A stretch of 64,000 bases of DNA from Acinetobacter indicus CIP 110367 (GCF_000488255.1 NZ_KI530745.1:558001-622000), one strand, 5' to 3'. Counted from the stretch's first letter, positions 15,304-24,493 are shown. Made by a program: numbers and translations. Notes: generated by a model not told the origin, from the sequence alone.

Positions 15304-16176
15304 ATGAAAAACAAAATCTACGCACTCATGTTATTGAGCGGTATAGCAACGCATGTCTGTGCAACTGAAAACGGTTTAGACTCTTTTGCACTGGGTGCTG
15401 AAGGCATTGCTGCAGGTGCTTTGCCACCACCTGGGGTATATTTGCTGAACTACTACCAAAATTACCATGCCAGTGAGTTTAAAGATGGTCCCGACAATTT
15501 CCATGTCGATGTAAATGCCTTTATTCCACGTCTGGTGTGGATGACCCCACAACAAATTGCAGGCGGGCAATTAGGGTTCTATGCAGCACAGCCTTTAGTC
15601 AATTTACGTTTAAATGCGATGGGCGCGTCGGATTCTAACAGTGGACTGGGAGATTTAGTGATGGGCACTATGCTCGGTTGGCATAAAGGTAACCATCACA
15701 GTATTGCAGGTCTGGAAGGTGTTTTTGCTACCGGAGATTATGACAATGCCAATCCCCAACGTCCTGTAATTGCGAATTTAGGCAAGAATTATCACACCAT
15801 TCGGCCAGTTTTGGCTTACTCGTATTTGCAGCCACAAGGTTGGGAGTTTTCGACCAAACTGTCTTATAGTTTCAATACCGAAAATGACGATACCAACTAT
15901 CAATCGGGCGATTATTTTGCTGGGGATTATGCAATCGGTTATCAGTTAAATGATCAAGTGAAATTGGCACTAGAAGGCTATGTGTTTAAACAAACCACAG
16001 ATGATGACGTGAATGGTGTCAGTATTGGCAATAAAGGACAGGCGTTGGCATTTGGCCCTGCAATTCAATACAAACAGGATAACTGGTCATTAGAGGCGAA
16101 GTTCCTGAAAGAAACCGAAGTGGAGCATCGTCCTGAAGGACATTCCACCACCTTAAAAATGGTGTGGGCATTCTAA
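15304..16176 (+). CDS. mphX: MphX-like outer-membrane protein, meta-pathway phenol-degradation family
   Basis: 290 residues with a signal peptide (MKNKIYALMLLSGIATHVCA) and a beta-rich body ending in Phe (KMVWAF), as in outer-membrane barrels. It fits the family found in aromatic clusters and named for meta-pathway phenol degradation. In A. calcoaceticus PHEA-2 a 293-residue protein of this type, MphX, is encoded after the mph genes and was reported to dampen MphR-driven expression; the size and position here agree. Whether it acts at the membrane or otherwise lowers induction is not shown by sequence. An identical second gene is at 23560. Confidence 0.75.
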   Translation: MKNKIYALMLLSGIATHVCATENGLDSFALGAEGIAAGALPPPGVYLLNYYQNYHASEFKDGPDNFHVDVNAFIPRLVWMTPQQIAGGQLGFYAAQPLVNLRLNAMGASDSNSGLGDLVMGTMLGWHKGNHHSIAGLEGVFATGDYDNANPQRPVIANLGKNYHTIRPVLAYSYLQPQGWEFSTKLSYSFNTENDDTNYQSGDYFAGDYAIGYQLNDQVKLALEGYVFKQTTDDDVNGVSIGNKGQALAFGPAIQYKQDNWSLEAKFLKETEVEHRPEGHSTTLKMVWAF

Positions 16177-16212
16177 CGACTCAGAGTTCTTACTGAGACG
16201 ATGATCTTAAGA

Positions 16213-16237
16213 TTAAGCCAAGTTAAACTTGGCTTAA
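16213..16237 (+). terminator. Hairpin at the end of the mph operon
   Basis: An 11-bp perfect stem TTAAGCCAAGT / ACTTGGCTTAA with a TAA loop follows mphX by 37 bp. The T-run is absent, so termination strength is uncertain. Confidence 0.5.
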
Positions 16238-16423
16238 ATCAATTGAGAAATGCTTGGATTTAGTGTGATCTTCAATCTCAACAACCTGCTCGATCAAAAA
16301 CAAGCTAGATCAAAAGCATTCACAAATCTTATATAACCAAGCCCCTTGAAACAGAACATTTTACAAATTATAGAATTCACCAGACTTATAGTTTAATAAC
16401 CATTTTTTGAAATTTTTTATTTT

Positions 16424-17303
16424 TGAACCGTACCGGGTTTGTCGGAGACTTTTTATTTAAGTTAGGCCACCTGACCTAACGGGTTATTCTTATCATAGTA
16501 CATTGCTTCAAAATCAAAAGGTGATACATAACTCAGTGCACTGTGTACACGCTCTTTATTGAATCAATCTACCCAGTTGAGTGTCGCAAGTTGTACATCA
16601 GCTAAACCTTGCCAATCTGCTTTTAAATATTCAATCACCTCTGTTTTGTATAAGCCATTCACTGTTTCAGCCAAAGCATTATCGTATGAATCACCAGTCG
16701 TACCGACTGATGCTCTTAAATTTGCTGCTTCTAAACGATTGGTATAACGAATTGAAAGATATTGCACACCTCTGTCGGAATGGTGAATCACGTTCTTTGG
16801 CATGCCTCGATCATGCAATGCTTGCTCTAATGCATCAAGCACCATATCTGTATTCATACGTGTTGATCCAACAATTGCTCGTGAGAACACATCAATAATA
16901 AATGCGGTATAGACCCAACCTGACTTGGTTTGAATATACGTGAAGTCAGCGACCCACAGGTGGTCAGGTTGATCAGCACTAAAATTCCATTTCACCAAGT
17001 CATTCGTTCGTTTTTGATCATCTCTGCTACGGGTAGTTTGTTTATTCTTACCACGCCAAACACCTTGTATACCTAGCTTTTGCATCAATCGAGCAACTGT
17101 ACAGCGCGTAATAACATAACTTCTCGTTGCAGTTGTTGCCAGACTTTACGAATGCCATACCACCCCGAACTTTCTTTCCAAATTCGTTTGATTTGCTCAG
17201 CATGATGAAATCATGTAGATCTCGTTTTGCTCGATGTTCCCTTGCGAAGCGATGCTTTTCATCGCAGAAAAGTTGGTCACCGACAAACCCCTGGTACGGT
17301 TTA
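16424..17303 (-). mobile_element. IS3-family element, internally deleted copy 1
   Basis: Both ends are present: TGAACCGTACCGGGTTTGTCGGAGA at the left and its diverged inverted counterpart near 17271-17303. Only about 880 bp remain. The orfA and the start of orfB are lost and orfB carries a stop. The same terminus type occurs at 26453 (copy 2). Confidence 0.75.
16564..17088 (-). pseudogene. IS3-family orfB transposase, broken
   Basis: The visible 174 residues hold the integrase core (HLWVADFTYIQ with the first Asp, IHHSDRGVQYL with the second, NALAETVNGLYKTE with the Glu). After LNWVD a stop replaces the expected Trp codon; the frame then continues as FNKERVHSALSYVSPFDFEAM. Upstream of 17088 the frame decays. 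It cannot make an active transposase. Confidence 0.75.
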
Positions 17304-17372
17304 ACATAAAAGAAGGTTAAGTCGAAAGCTTTAACGTGGTTTACAAGCTTTTTGAAAAATTACAACTTCTCC
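17304..17372 (-). mobile_element. Vestige of an IS1-family transposase end
   Basis: Read on the minus strand this stretch gives GFRRSCNFSK, which matches the C-terminal GFRRSCNFSKKLENHFKAF of the IS1-family transposase at 47913. Stops and changes interrupt the rest. Only about 60 bp are recognisable. Confidence 0.5.
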
Positions 17373-17422
17373 TAAAGCCGTTGACATAGGAGAGTGGTGG
17401 CAGTCCATACTCAAATAACAGA

Positions 17423-17451
17423 AGACCTTATCATTTGATAAGGTCTTTTTG
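17423..17451. terminator. Intrinsic terminator near the VOC gene
   Basis: A perfect 10-bp stem AGACCTTATC / GATAAGGTCT with loop ATTT is followed by T-run on the plus strand and lies just after the stop of the minus-strand VOC gene. Confidence 0.6.
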
Positions 17452-17459
17452 AACAAGCA

Positions 17460-17855
17460 TTAAATTATCTTTAGCATAGTGTCTAAAGGGTTCTTGTTGG
17501 TATGTTCGACATACTCAACTTTCATTCCATCGGGGTGTTCTATAATCATATAACTTCCCGTTGTAATCTTTGTCAAAGGGACTTGAATAGTTGCACCCAT
17601 CTTAACTAGGTTAGTAGCAATTTCTTTGATATCTTCAACTAAATAGCAAGCTTGTATATCTTTAACCATAGATAAAAAAGATTCAGTTGCACCAATCAGT
17701 AACATATTTGCAATTTGAACTACCTGAAATTCATTCGGTATGACAATTACGTTGAGGCGTGCTTGTTGACCCAATAGAGTTTCATAAAAAGCGACAGTTT
17801 GACCTAGATCTTTTATAGAAACATGTAAACGAACTAGTATATTAAGCACTTGCAT
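17460..17855 (-). CDS. Small VOC (glyoxalase/bleomycin-resistance fold) protein
   Basis: 131 residues with the paired beta-alpha-beta-beta-beta modules of the VOC superfamily: VRLHVSIKDLGQTVAFYETLLG at the start and YMIIEHPDGMKVEYVEH toward the end, giving candidate metal ligands His (residue 10) and Glu (in KVEYVEH). It overlaps the end of the FAD monooxygenase gene by 14 bp, so the two are translationally coupled. VOC proteins of this size can be isomerases, lyases or extradiol-type oxygenases; none can be chosen from sequence. It probably acts on the product of the monooxygenase. Confidence 0.75.
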   Translation of the reverse strand: MQVLNILVRLHVSIKDLGQTVAFYETLLGQQARLNVIVIPNEFQVVQIANMLLIGATESFLSMVKDIQACYLVEDIKEIATNLVKMGATIQVPLTKITTGSYMIIEHPDGMKVEYVEHTNKNPLDTMLKII

Positions 17856-19569
17856 AATGATTGCTACTGCTTGATTCTGATAGTGATTGCGTATCAGTGT
17901 GAGTTATAGTAAACCATTGTTCAAGATATTCTAGCATTTTATTTCCTTCCTCAGGTAAACAGGTCATAGCAATGTAAAGATCTGGGCGAATAAGAATAAA
18001 ACGACCTTCATTTCCGATTGCATAACGCTCGAAAATCTCTGTGGTTTCATTGGATACGTGATGATCAAAGTCAAAACTTGCTTGTGAATTAATCTGCTGA
18101 GTATTTTGAGTAACTTTCATCGCCCGGTCGTCATCAAATGGTACTGTATTAGAACTTGTTTGAGAGATCAGACAATTAACGACCATGTTTGGAAAAAGGT
18201 TGTCAACTGTATCTCGAAGTTGACTAGCAAGAGCTATGTTCTGATTCGTGTTCTGACCAGGAACATATAGCAAGGTAAACAATGGATGACGAAGAACATC
18301 GTATAATCTCTTTTGTGGTTCAACCATTAATAATGCATCAGGAGCACGTTCACCTGCTTGAGGTCCTTCGAGTTTACTAAGACCTTTTGGAAGTTCAGAG
18401 GCGGCACAGTAATTGTGTGAGAGACCTGAGACTAATCGAATTGTATGTGCTTCCCAATTTGGCTTTTGTGTATAATGTAGACGATCTTCTGGTTTAATAC
18501 CAAAACCCATGACTATTTCATGTGTTGCCATTGCACCTTCACTGATTTGTTCTCCTATTGGTTTGCGCTCTTTCTCATAGGAGTTAAGGATTGATTCTTT
18601 TGAAATATTTTTGTACACTGAGGCTAGTTTCCATCCTAGATTAAAGGCATCTTGCATACAGCCATTCATTCCTTGACCACCAGATGGTGAGTGAACATGT
18701 GATGCATCTCCACAGATGAGTAAACGACCTTCACGATAACGATCAGCAACTCCATTACGCACAGACCACGCTGTAACCCATTCTGGTTTACCTACTTTAA
18801 AACCAATATTTAACTGATCTGCGACATATTGAAATGCTTGTTGTTGGTTTTCAGCTTGAACATATTCACCTGTAGCATCACTCATATAGATGCGCCAATA
18901 TTTTCCTGGTAGTTTGGTACAATTCATGAACAAAGTTTCGTTAAAATAATAATTCATCCAACGATCATCAAAGTTTACATTCTCTAACTCAACATCCATC
19001 ATTGCCATAACAGCGACTTCTTCACCGGAAAATTTAATTCCAGCAGCTTCACGAACAAAACTACGAACACCATCACATCCGACAACCCAAGGATAGGTTT
19101 TTTCTTGAACGGCTCCGTTTGGTAAAGTAATATTTACGGTGACGGCATTTTCGTGTTGATTAACGGCTGTTAATTCAGTCTGATATTCTGGTTTTAAGCT
19201 ATATTGAGAAAAAAGATGTTCACGTAATACTTGCTCAAAATCATTCTGATTAATTTTATAATAGAAAGCAAAGCGAGTTGGCAAAACACGATAATCTGTT
19301 CTTGGACAGTCATCATCTGTAAGATGAGGAAAATGATAGATGTTACCAGGACATTTAAGACACACTTCTTCTAAACGATGTGCAAGTCCCATGTGTTCAA
19401 ACATTTCCATAGAACGTGCGTGAATAGTCATAGCGCGTGTAGTATGAGAAGGTCCATTTCTTTTTTCAATTAAACGAACTGGAATTTTTCGGCGTAATAA
19501 TTCATTGGCAAGAATTAAGCCAGTTGGTCCTGCGCCTACAATTAAAACTTCATTAATGAGATTGTTCAT
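17842..19569 (-). CDS. FAD-dependent aromatic hydroxylase (PheA/MhpA type flavoprotein monooxygenase)
   Basis: 575 residues. The Rossmann FAD motif VGAGPTGL (about 11-18), the second FAD/NAD(P)H motif VVGCDGVRS, and the third motif GDASHVHSPSGGQGMN are all intact, as in class A flavoprotein hydroxylases that act on phenolic rings. The C-terminal part has a thioredoxin-like fold tail common in the phenol 2-monooxygenase/MhpA branch. It is the first gene of a two-gene minus-strand unit with the VOC protein. Substrate unknown; phenol is already served by MphKLMNOP, so a substituted phenol or hydroxybenzoate is more likely. Confidence 0.85.
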   Translation of the reverse strand: MNNLINEVLIVGAGPTGLILANELLRRKIPVRLIEKRNGPSHTTRAMTIHARSMEMFEHMGLAHRLEEVCLKCPGNIYHFPHLTDDDCPRTDYRVLPTRFAFYYKINQNDFEQVLREHLFSQYSLKPEYQTELTAVNQHENAVTVNITLPNGAVQEKTYPWVVGCDGVRSFVREAAGIKFSGEEVAVMAMMDVELENVNFDDRWMNYYFNETLFMNCTKLPGKYWRIYMSDATGEYVQAENQQQAFQYVADQLNIGFKVGKPEWVTAWSVRNGVADRYREGRLLICGDASHVHSPSGGQGMNGCMQDAFNLGWKLASVYKNISKESILNSYEKERKPIGEQISEGAMATHEIVMGFGIKPEDRLHYTQKPNWEAHTIRLVSGLSHNYCAASELPKGLSKLEGPQAGERAPDALLMVEPQKRLYDVLRHPLFTLLYVPGQNTNQNIALASQLRDTVDNLFPNMVVNCLISQTSSNTVPFDDDRAMKVTQNTQQINSQASFDFDHHVSNETTEIFERYAIGNEGRFILIRPDLYIAMTCLPEEGNKMLEYLEQWFTITHTDTQSLSESSSSNHYASA

Positions 19570-19948
19570 ATTGACTCCATTCTTTATTACAAAATTCCTT
19601 GAACCTTTGTAACAGTTATATATTCCTATTTCTTCGCAATAAAGAAATAGAATTCACAGTACATAAAAATCATTCAGATTAATAATTTGAAAGGAAGCAT
19701 TAATATAATGTTAAAACGTGGTATTGCAGTCATTGAGGTGACTAGCTATGTACGCTAATGCTAAGTATTTTGAAGAAAATACATCAATTACATAATACTA
19801 CGGTTCTATTCCATTACATTAGTATTCATTCCATTACGAATAAACTTAATCGAACTATCTAAGCAATGAAAATGATTAATTTTCATAAATATGATCTATC
19901 GTATCAATAGACTCATTGATCAATTATCTTTTAAAGTATGATGTGTGC
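19570..19948. promoter_or_regulatory. Regulatory region upstream of the FAD monooxygenase gene
   Basis: No gene is seen in this AT-rich stretch. It holds several operator-like repeats: CTATTTCTT / AAGAAATAG around 19627-19651, a direct repeat ATTCCATTAC at 19808 and 19828 (20 bp apart), and a perfect palindrome ATGAAAAT-GATTA-ATTTTCAT at 19866-19886. No cognate regulator gene lies beside them; the LysR genes at 26462 and 36195 are candidates. Confidence 0.4.
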
Positions 19949-20035
19949 TGAGTTTGTAGGAGACTTTCACTTGGGAGATTTTAGGCAGCCAACTTGCAAA
20001 AGTCCTCTGCCATTTGATTTGGTGTCTGTTTAATG
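19949..20035 (-). mobile_element. IS3-family terminal fragment
   Basis: A GTTTGTAGGAGAC terminus is followed, on the minus strand, by codons reading KQTPNQMAEDFCKLAA and a stop, as at the end of an IS3-family orfB. It is a different IS3 member from the copies at 16424 and 25742. Confidence 0.5.
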
Positions 20036-20074
20036 TGGTTCCGTTAGTTAGACCACTCAATTCAGTTTTATAAG
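20036..20074. repeat. 39-bp segment shared in inverted orientation with 6950-6988
   Basis: Inverted copy (38 of 39 bases) of the sequence outside the right end of the first IS17-like element; it adjoins the right end of the second copy in the same way. Confidence 0.8.
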
Positions 20075-21033
20075 GGCTTTGTTGCACAAAGATTTGAAAT
20101 GCACCGCCCCTAATTTAGTCAAATTTAAGGCGTAACTTGGATAAGTGGTCGACCTAATTCCGTAAATCTGTTAAGGACTGCTACACGTGCATGAATCTCA
20201 TTGACTTGGCTTTCAAAATTCCTTGCACTGAGTTTATCTCCTAATAATTTAATGCAGTGCATCTTAGTTTCAACCAAACTTCGCCGATGATAGCTTGACC
20301 ATTTTTTCGCATTTTTTCTAGGTGGAATCTCCGCATGCGCTTACCGATCTGCAATGACCTGACGGCATTGCTTGGTGTCATAAGCTCCATCGGTATAAAC
20401 AGAGTCAATCTGCTCATCTAGTGGAATCTGATTACGTAAATCATCAAGCACCTGTGAATCACTGACATTATTGGTTGTGAGCTGAATAGCACGTATTTGT
20501 AAGGTTTTAGCATCTATACCAATATGTAGTTTACGCCATTGGCGACGATATTCAGGTCCATGTTTCTTGCGTTTCCATTCGCCCTCACCTAGAAGCTTCA
20601 TGCCTGTAGAGTCTACGAGTAGATGCTGCCCAACGCTACTTTTTTGGTAGCTGCTTGCAATATCAATATGCTTTTGTCTTCTACAAATGGTGGAATACGA
20701 ATATCACTGATATTCGGGGCTGCTCAGCCGCAAAGTTTAATCAGACTTTGCACAAAGCCAGTGACTATATGTAAAGATAGACGGAATAAGGATTTAATCA
20801 TTAAGCAGCATTGGATGGCTGCGTCGAAGTAGGTTTGATTTCGCCCTTGTTTGCCTTTTGATGGAGCATACCATTGCGTAGCAGGATCAAACCAAATGGC
20901 AATATTTCCGCGACTCATGAGTGCTCGGTTATATGCGGCCAATTGGTTGTGCGGTAGATTTTGTGTGTAGGCTTCTTCATTTGTAAATTATATTACTGAA
21001 AAAGCCTTTACACATAGGTTTGTGCAACAAAGC
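20075..21033 (-). mobile_element. IS17-like element, second copy, decayed
   Basis: Both termini (GGCTTTGTTGCACAAA and its inverse) are present, but the element is about 80 bp short. The internal deletion removed the segment before the GCATTTTTTCTAGG motif, and further changes split the transposase frame into pieces at 20341-20601 and 20724-20942. It is inverted relative to the copy at 5911. Confidence 0.85.
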
Positions 21034-21304
21034 CCTTCGAGTAGTTAAACGTTTAGGCAGGACACTATGGAAAAAATGGTCAGGCTATCATCGGCGAAGT
21101 TTGGTTGAAACTAAGATGCACTGCATTAAATTATTAGGAGATAAACTCAGTGCAAGGAGTTTTGATAGCTAAGTCAATGAGATTCATGCACGTGTAGTAG
21201 TCCTTAACAGATTTACGGAATTAGGTCGACTACTTACCCAAGTTATGCCTTAAATTTGACTAAATTAGGGGCGCTTTGCATTTCAAATCTTTGTGCAATA
21301 AAGT
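21034..21304 (+). mobile_element. IS17-like element, right-end fragment
   Basis: Starts in the middle of the transposase gene (RAIKRLGRTLW-equivalent codons) and runs to a mutated right terminus (TTTGTGCAATAAAG). It abuts the left end of the second copy and lacks its own left part. In-frame stops are present. Confidence 0.8.
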
Positions 21305-21450
21305 ACTTAAAAATCAATATTATAGTGATAAAAAATTATTATTAAATTTTAATAATGATTGATGTTGTAGATGATTCTTATTTGGAAAAATCATTTTTAA
21401 TAATTGTCTCTGCTATTTATATTGAACGTGTAGAGCGATTAGGGATGCTC

Positions 21451-22230
21451 ATGGAGAAGAAAATGGATCACACAATGGCTCAGGATCGGCGAGAAAATAG
21501 TAAAAAGCCAAAATTGTTAATTTTACCAGGCATGGTTTGTAATGAGCGATCTTGGGCAGAGCAGTTTCAAGCATTGATTTCAGATATTGATTGCCACATT
21601 GTGGATTATGGATTGCACAATTCAATGCCAAAAATGGCAGCACATATTTATAAGCAACACATGAATGATTCTTTCATGGTTATGGGACATTCAATGGGTG
21701 CACGTGTGGCGATGGAGTTATATCACCTTGCGCCAAATCAAGTCAAAGGGATGTGTCTAATTTCTACAGAACATCTCGCAGCACCAGATGGTGAAAAAGG
21801 GAAATTAGAATCATTAAATCGACAAAGATTGTTGCAAATAGCAGAAGAAAAAGGAATGACAGAAATGGCAAAATCTTGGTTGCCACATCTTATTCCTGAA
21901 ACTAGACGAAGTGATGCGTTATTGACTGATGAAATTATTAAGATGATTAGTGAGCATTCTATTATGCAATTAGCATCGCATATTAATGCTGGTTCTACTC
22001 GTACTGATTCTACCGAAATTCTTAAAAGTATCAACGTTCCTACATTATTAATTGTAGGTGATCGAGATGTTGTAAGACCCGTTTCAATTCATCAGCAAAT
22101 GGCTGAATTAGTCACTGATAGTCAACTATTAATTATTCCAGATGTTGGTCATTTACCAACAATGGAAGCACCTCAACAAGTGAACGATGCGGTTAAAACT
22201 TGGGTGCATAAATGTTTAACAGATTTTTAG
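21451..22230 (+). CDS. Alpha/beta-hydrolase, ring-cleavage-product hydrolase candidate
   Basis: 259 residues from ATG 21451 (21463 is also possible; both have purine-rich sites). The nucleophile elbow GHSMGAR, an acid in VGDRDVV and a terminal VGHLPTME His make a complete Ser-Asp-His triad. The fold is that of MhpC/BphD/PcaD-type C-C or enol-lactone hydrolases. It precedes the extradiol-type VOC gene by 57 bp in the same direction, a common pairing in meta-cleavage pathways. Substrate unknown. The frame can be extended upstream to 21355, but that segment looks non-coding. Confidence 0.75.
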   Translation: MEKKMDHTMAQDRRENSKKPKLLILPGMVCNERSWAEQFQALISDIDCHIVDYGLHNSMPKMAAHIYKQHMNDSFMVMGHSMGARVAMELYHLAPNQVKGMCLISTEHLAAPDGEKGKLESLNRQRLLQIAEEKGMTEMAKSWLPHLIPETRRSDALLTDEIIKMISEHSIMQLASHINAGSTRTDSTEILKSINVPTLLIVGDRDVVRPVSIHQQMAELVTDSQLLIIPDVGHLPTMEAPQQVNDAVKTWVHKCLTDF

Positions 22231-22287
22231 AAATAAGCACCTGAATCATGTAGTGATGATGGGATAATGTAAACAAGGAGAAAAGAA

Positions 22288-22893
22288 GTGAATATGCAAA
22301 TTATAGAGAAAGCGACGGATGCGACAGTACATGAGATCCGTAAGGCGAATAAAGTAGGACGCTTACATCATCATGCTTTTTTAGCGAAGGATATGGAAGA
22401 GACTAGACACTTTTATGAAGATATTTTAGGAATGCCATTGATTGGTACATGGGTTGAACGCACCAATCCAGTAACAGGTGAGCCTGACAATTATGTTCAT
22501 ACTTTTTTTGAGTTGACTGATGGAAGTTGTATCGCATTTTTTCAATTTAAGAATGCAGATTCAACCTTGGCACAGTCAGTTAATAAGTTCAGTGATATTA
22601 ATCCATTTGCACATCACATTGCATTGACGGTAGAGGGGAAGGAAACGATTCAGTATTTCAAAAAGCGCTTAGAAGAAGCAGGCGTATCGGCATTTGAAAC
22701 GGATCATGGTTATTGTTATTCGATTTATTTTCATGATCCGAATGGTATGCAGGTTGAATTGACAACATTAGTACCTTCTACAGATGAGATGATGGGTTCA
22801 GCGTTGACGAATGCACATGAAATGTTAGAGCGTTGGATAGCGGAAGATGATGTTGCAACCAATAATACCCTGCGTGGTGATGGGTGGGTGTAA
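22288..22893 (+). CDS. Extradiol-dioxygenase-like VOC enzyme
   Basis: 201 residues with a GTG start at 22288, seven bases after AGGAG; ATG 22294 is less well spaced. VOC modules contain GRLHHHAFLAKDMEETRHFYED (candidate first His), AHHIALTVEG (second His) and YFHDPNGMQVELT (Glu), the 2-His-1-carboxylate set of type I extradiol dioxygenases. It is shorter than the classical two-domain catechol 2,3-dioxygenases (about 300 residues), so one-domain extradiol or another VOC reaction remains open. Paired with the hydrolase upstream. Confidence 0.75.
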   Translation: MNMQIIEKATDATVHEIRKANKVGRLHHHAFLAKDMEETRHFYEDILGMPLIGTWVERTNPVTGEPDNYVHTFFELTDGSCIAFFQFKNADSTLAQSVNKFSDINPFAHHIALTVEGKETIQYFKKRLEEAGVSAFETDHGYCYSIYFHDPNGMQVELTTLVPSTDEMMGSALTNAHEMLERWIAEDDVATNNTLRGDGWV

Positions 22894-23108
22894 ATATAGA
22901 AAAAATTAGACTTCTTGCGTTAGTCAAATTTTAAGCAGCCAAAAGCTATGTTTTATGAGGCTTTAGCAAATTCAAAAATTAGATAAAACTATACTTTCGC
23001 AAGAGGTCTAATATCTAAAGTTTAAGTGATTTCAAGCTTTAAAAAAAATTAAAAGGATTTTGGTTTGAGCCGCTTGTGGCTCAAATCACCTCAATACGGA
23101 GAATGACC
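22894..23108. other. Relic of the mphN-mphO intergenic region
   Basis: From about 23016 the sequence follows the mphO leader (12480-12585) with scattered differences and small indels, including the mphO ribosome site. Nothing recognisable lies in 22894-23010 apart from an AT-rich stretch. Confidence 0.7.
23062..23087 (+). other. Second copy of the mphN-mphO hairpin
   Basis: GGTTTGAGCC pairs with GGCTCAAATC around GCTTGT. Compared with 12539-12564 the loop is different and the stem keeps pairing through changed bases. Confidence 0.6.
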
Positions 23109-23402
23109 ATGACAGCACGCGCTATTCGCCCATCTCACGTGCATTACTTTATTTCTGCACCGGGTTTCCGTAAATTGACCACTCAATTTAACATCGAAGG
23201 CGACCAATATCTTTGGAATGACTTTGCCTTTGCTACCCGTGAAGGCCTAGTCGTTACAGCAGTAGATGTGACTGATCCTGCAGAAATCCAGCGCCGTGGT
23301 TTAGACAAGCCATTCAAACACATCACCTTTAACTTTGAATTGGTCAAAGATCTAAATAACGCACCATCAACCGAGGTGGAACGTCGCCGCGCAAGCACAT
23401 AA
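23109..23402 (+). pseudogene. mphO-catA fusion left by a deletion
   Basis: The first eight codons (MTARAIRP) are the start of an mphO gene with two changes from the copy at 12586; the rest from SHVHYF is the catA C-terminus, identical to 14871 onward. The join lies in a 6-bp identity CGCCCA found in both parents. The 97-residue product lacks the first Tyr iron ligands and most of the dioxygenase, so no activity is expected, although the ribosome site is intact and it may be translated. Confidence 0.9.
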
Positions 23403-23559
23403 TTTACCGTCCCTAGCGCTACTTTCCAAATTTTCCACAGCGTACCCCAGCCTCATCAAGCCATTTGGTGATGCTGCTCACTTCAGTTTCTTGCCAAGGT
23501 ATGAAAGATTCAACATGGCAAGCAAACTTCATCAAAATTGGCATTGAATAGGATGTTCT

Positions 23560-24432
23560 ATGAAAAACAAAATCTACGCACTCATGTTATTGAGCGGTAT
23601 AGCAACGCATGTCTGTGCAACTGAAAACGGTTTAGACTCTTTTGCACTGGGTGCTGAAGGCATTGCTGCAGGTGCTTTGCCACCACCTGGGGTATATTTG
23701 CTGAACTACTACCAAAATTACCATGCCAGTGAGTTTAAAGATGGTCCCGACAATTTCCATGTCGATGTAAATGCCTTTATTCCACGTCTGGTGTGGATGA
23801 CCCCACAACAAATTGCAGGCGGGCAATTAGGGTTCTATGCAGCACAGCCTTTAGTCAATTTACGTTTAAATGCGATGGGCGCGTCGGATTCTAACAGTGG
23901 ACTGGGAGATTTAGTGATGGGCACTATGCTCGGTTGGCATAAAGGTAACCATCACAGTATTGCAGGTCTGGAAGGTGTTTTTGCTACCGGAGATTATGAC
24001 AATGCCAATCCCCAACGTCCTGTAATTGCGAATTTAGGCAAGAATTATCACACCATTCGGCCAGTTTTGGCTTACTCGTATTTGCAGCCACAAGGTTGGG
24101 AGTTTTCGACCAAACTGTCTTATAGTTTCAATACCGAAAATGACGATACCAACTATCAATCGGGCGATTATTTTGCTGGGGATTATGCAATCGGTTATCA
24201 GTTAAATGATCAAGTGAAATTGGCACTAGAAGGCTATGTGTTTAAACAAACCACAGATGATGACGTGAATGGTGTCAGTATTGGCAATAAAGGACAGGCG
24301 TTGGCATTTGGCCCTGCAATTCAATACAAACAGGATAACTGGTCATTAGAGGCGAAGTTCCTGAAAGAAACCGAAGTGGAGCATCGTCCTGAAGGACATT
24401 CCACCACCTTAAAAATGGTGTGGGCATTCTAA
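23560..24432 (+). CDS. mphX: Second, identical MphX-like protein
   Basis: The 290-residue translation is identical to that of 15304-16176, including the signal peptide and terminal Phe. Its natural promoter would have been the mph operon promoter; here only the mphO leader and the fusion ORF precede it, so expression may depend on read-through from the hydrolase/VOC genes at 21451-22893. If MphX lowers phenol-gene induction, the extra copy could change dosage. Confidence 0.78.
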   Translation: MKNKIYALMLLSGIATHVCATENGLDSFALGAEGIAAGALPPPGVYLLNYYQNYHASEFKDGPDNFHVDVNAFIPRLVWMTPQQIAGGQLGFYAAQPLVNLRLNAMGASDSNSGLGDLVMGTMLGWHKGNHHSIAGLEGVFATGDYDNANPQRPVIANLGKNYHTIRPVLAYSYLQPQGWEFSTKLSYSFNTENDDTNYQSGDYFAGDYAIGYQLNDQVKLALEGYVFKQTTDDDVNGVSIGNKGQALAFGPAIQYKQDNWSLEAKFLKETEVEHRPEGHSTTLKMVWAF

Positions 24433-24468
24433 CGACTCAGAGTTCTTACTGAGACGATGATCTTAAGA

Positions 24469-24493
24469 TTAAGCCAAGTTAGACTTGGCTTAA
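24469..24493 (+). terminator. Hairpin after the second mphX
   Basis: Same stem as at 16213-16237, loop TAG in place of TAA-type, T-run weak. Confidence 0.45.

Larger units (their letters stand above)
14871..16237 (+). repeat. Direct repeat, first copy (catA 3' end plus mphX)
   Basis: About 1.37 kb starting in codon context CGCCCA of catA and running past mphX to its 3' hairpin recurs in the same orientation at 23127-24493. The mphX proteins are identical and I saw only one base change, in the hairpin loop. Confidence 0.9.
23127..24493 (+). repeat. Direct repeat, second copy (catA 3' end plus mphX)
   Basis: Same as 14871-16237 at an offset of 8256 bp. Sequence identity is essentially complete, so it is recent or kept uniform by gene conversion, in contrast to the diverged mphO leader directly upstream. 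Confidence 0.9.
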
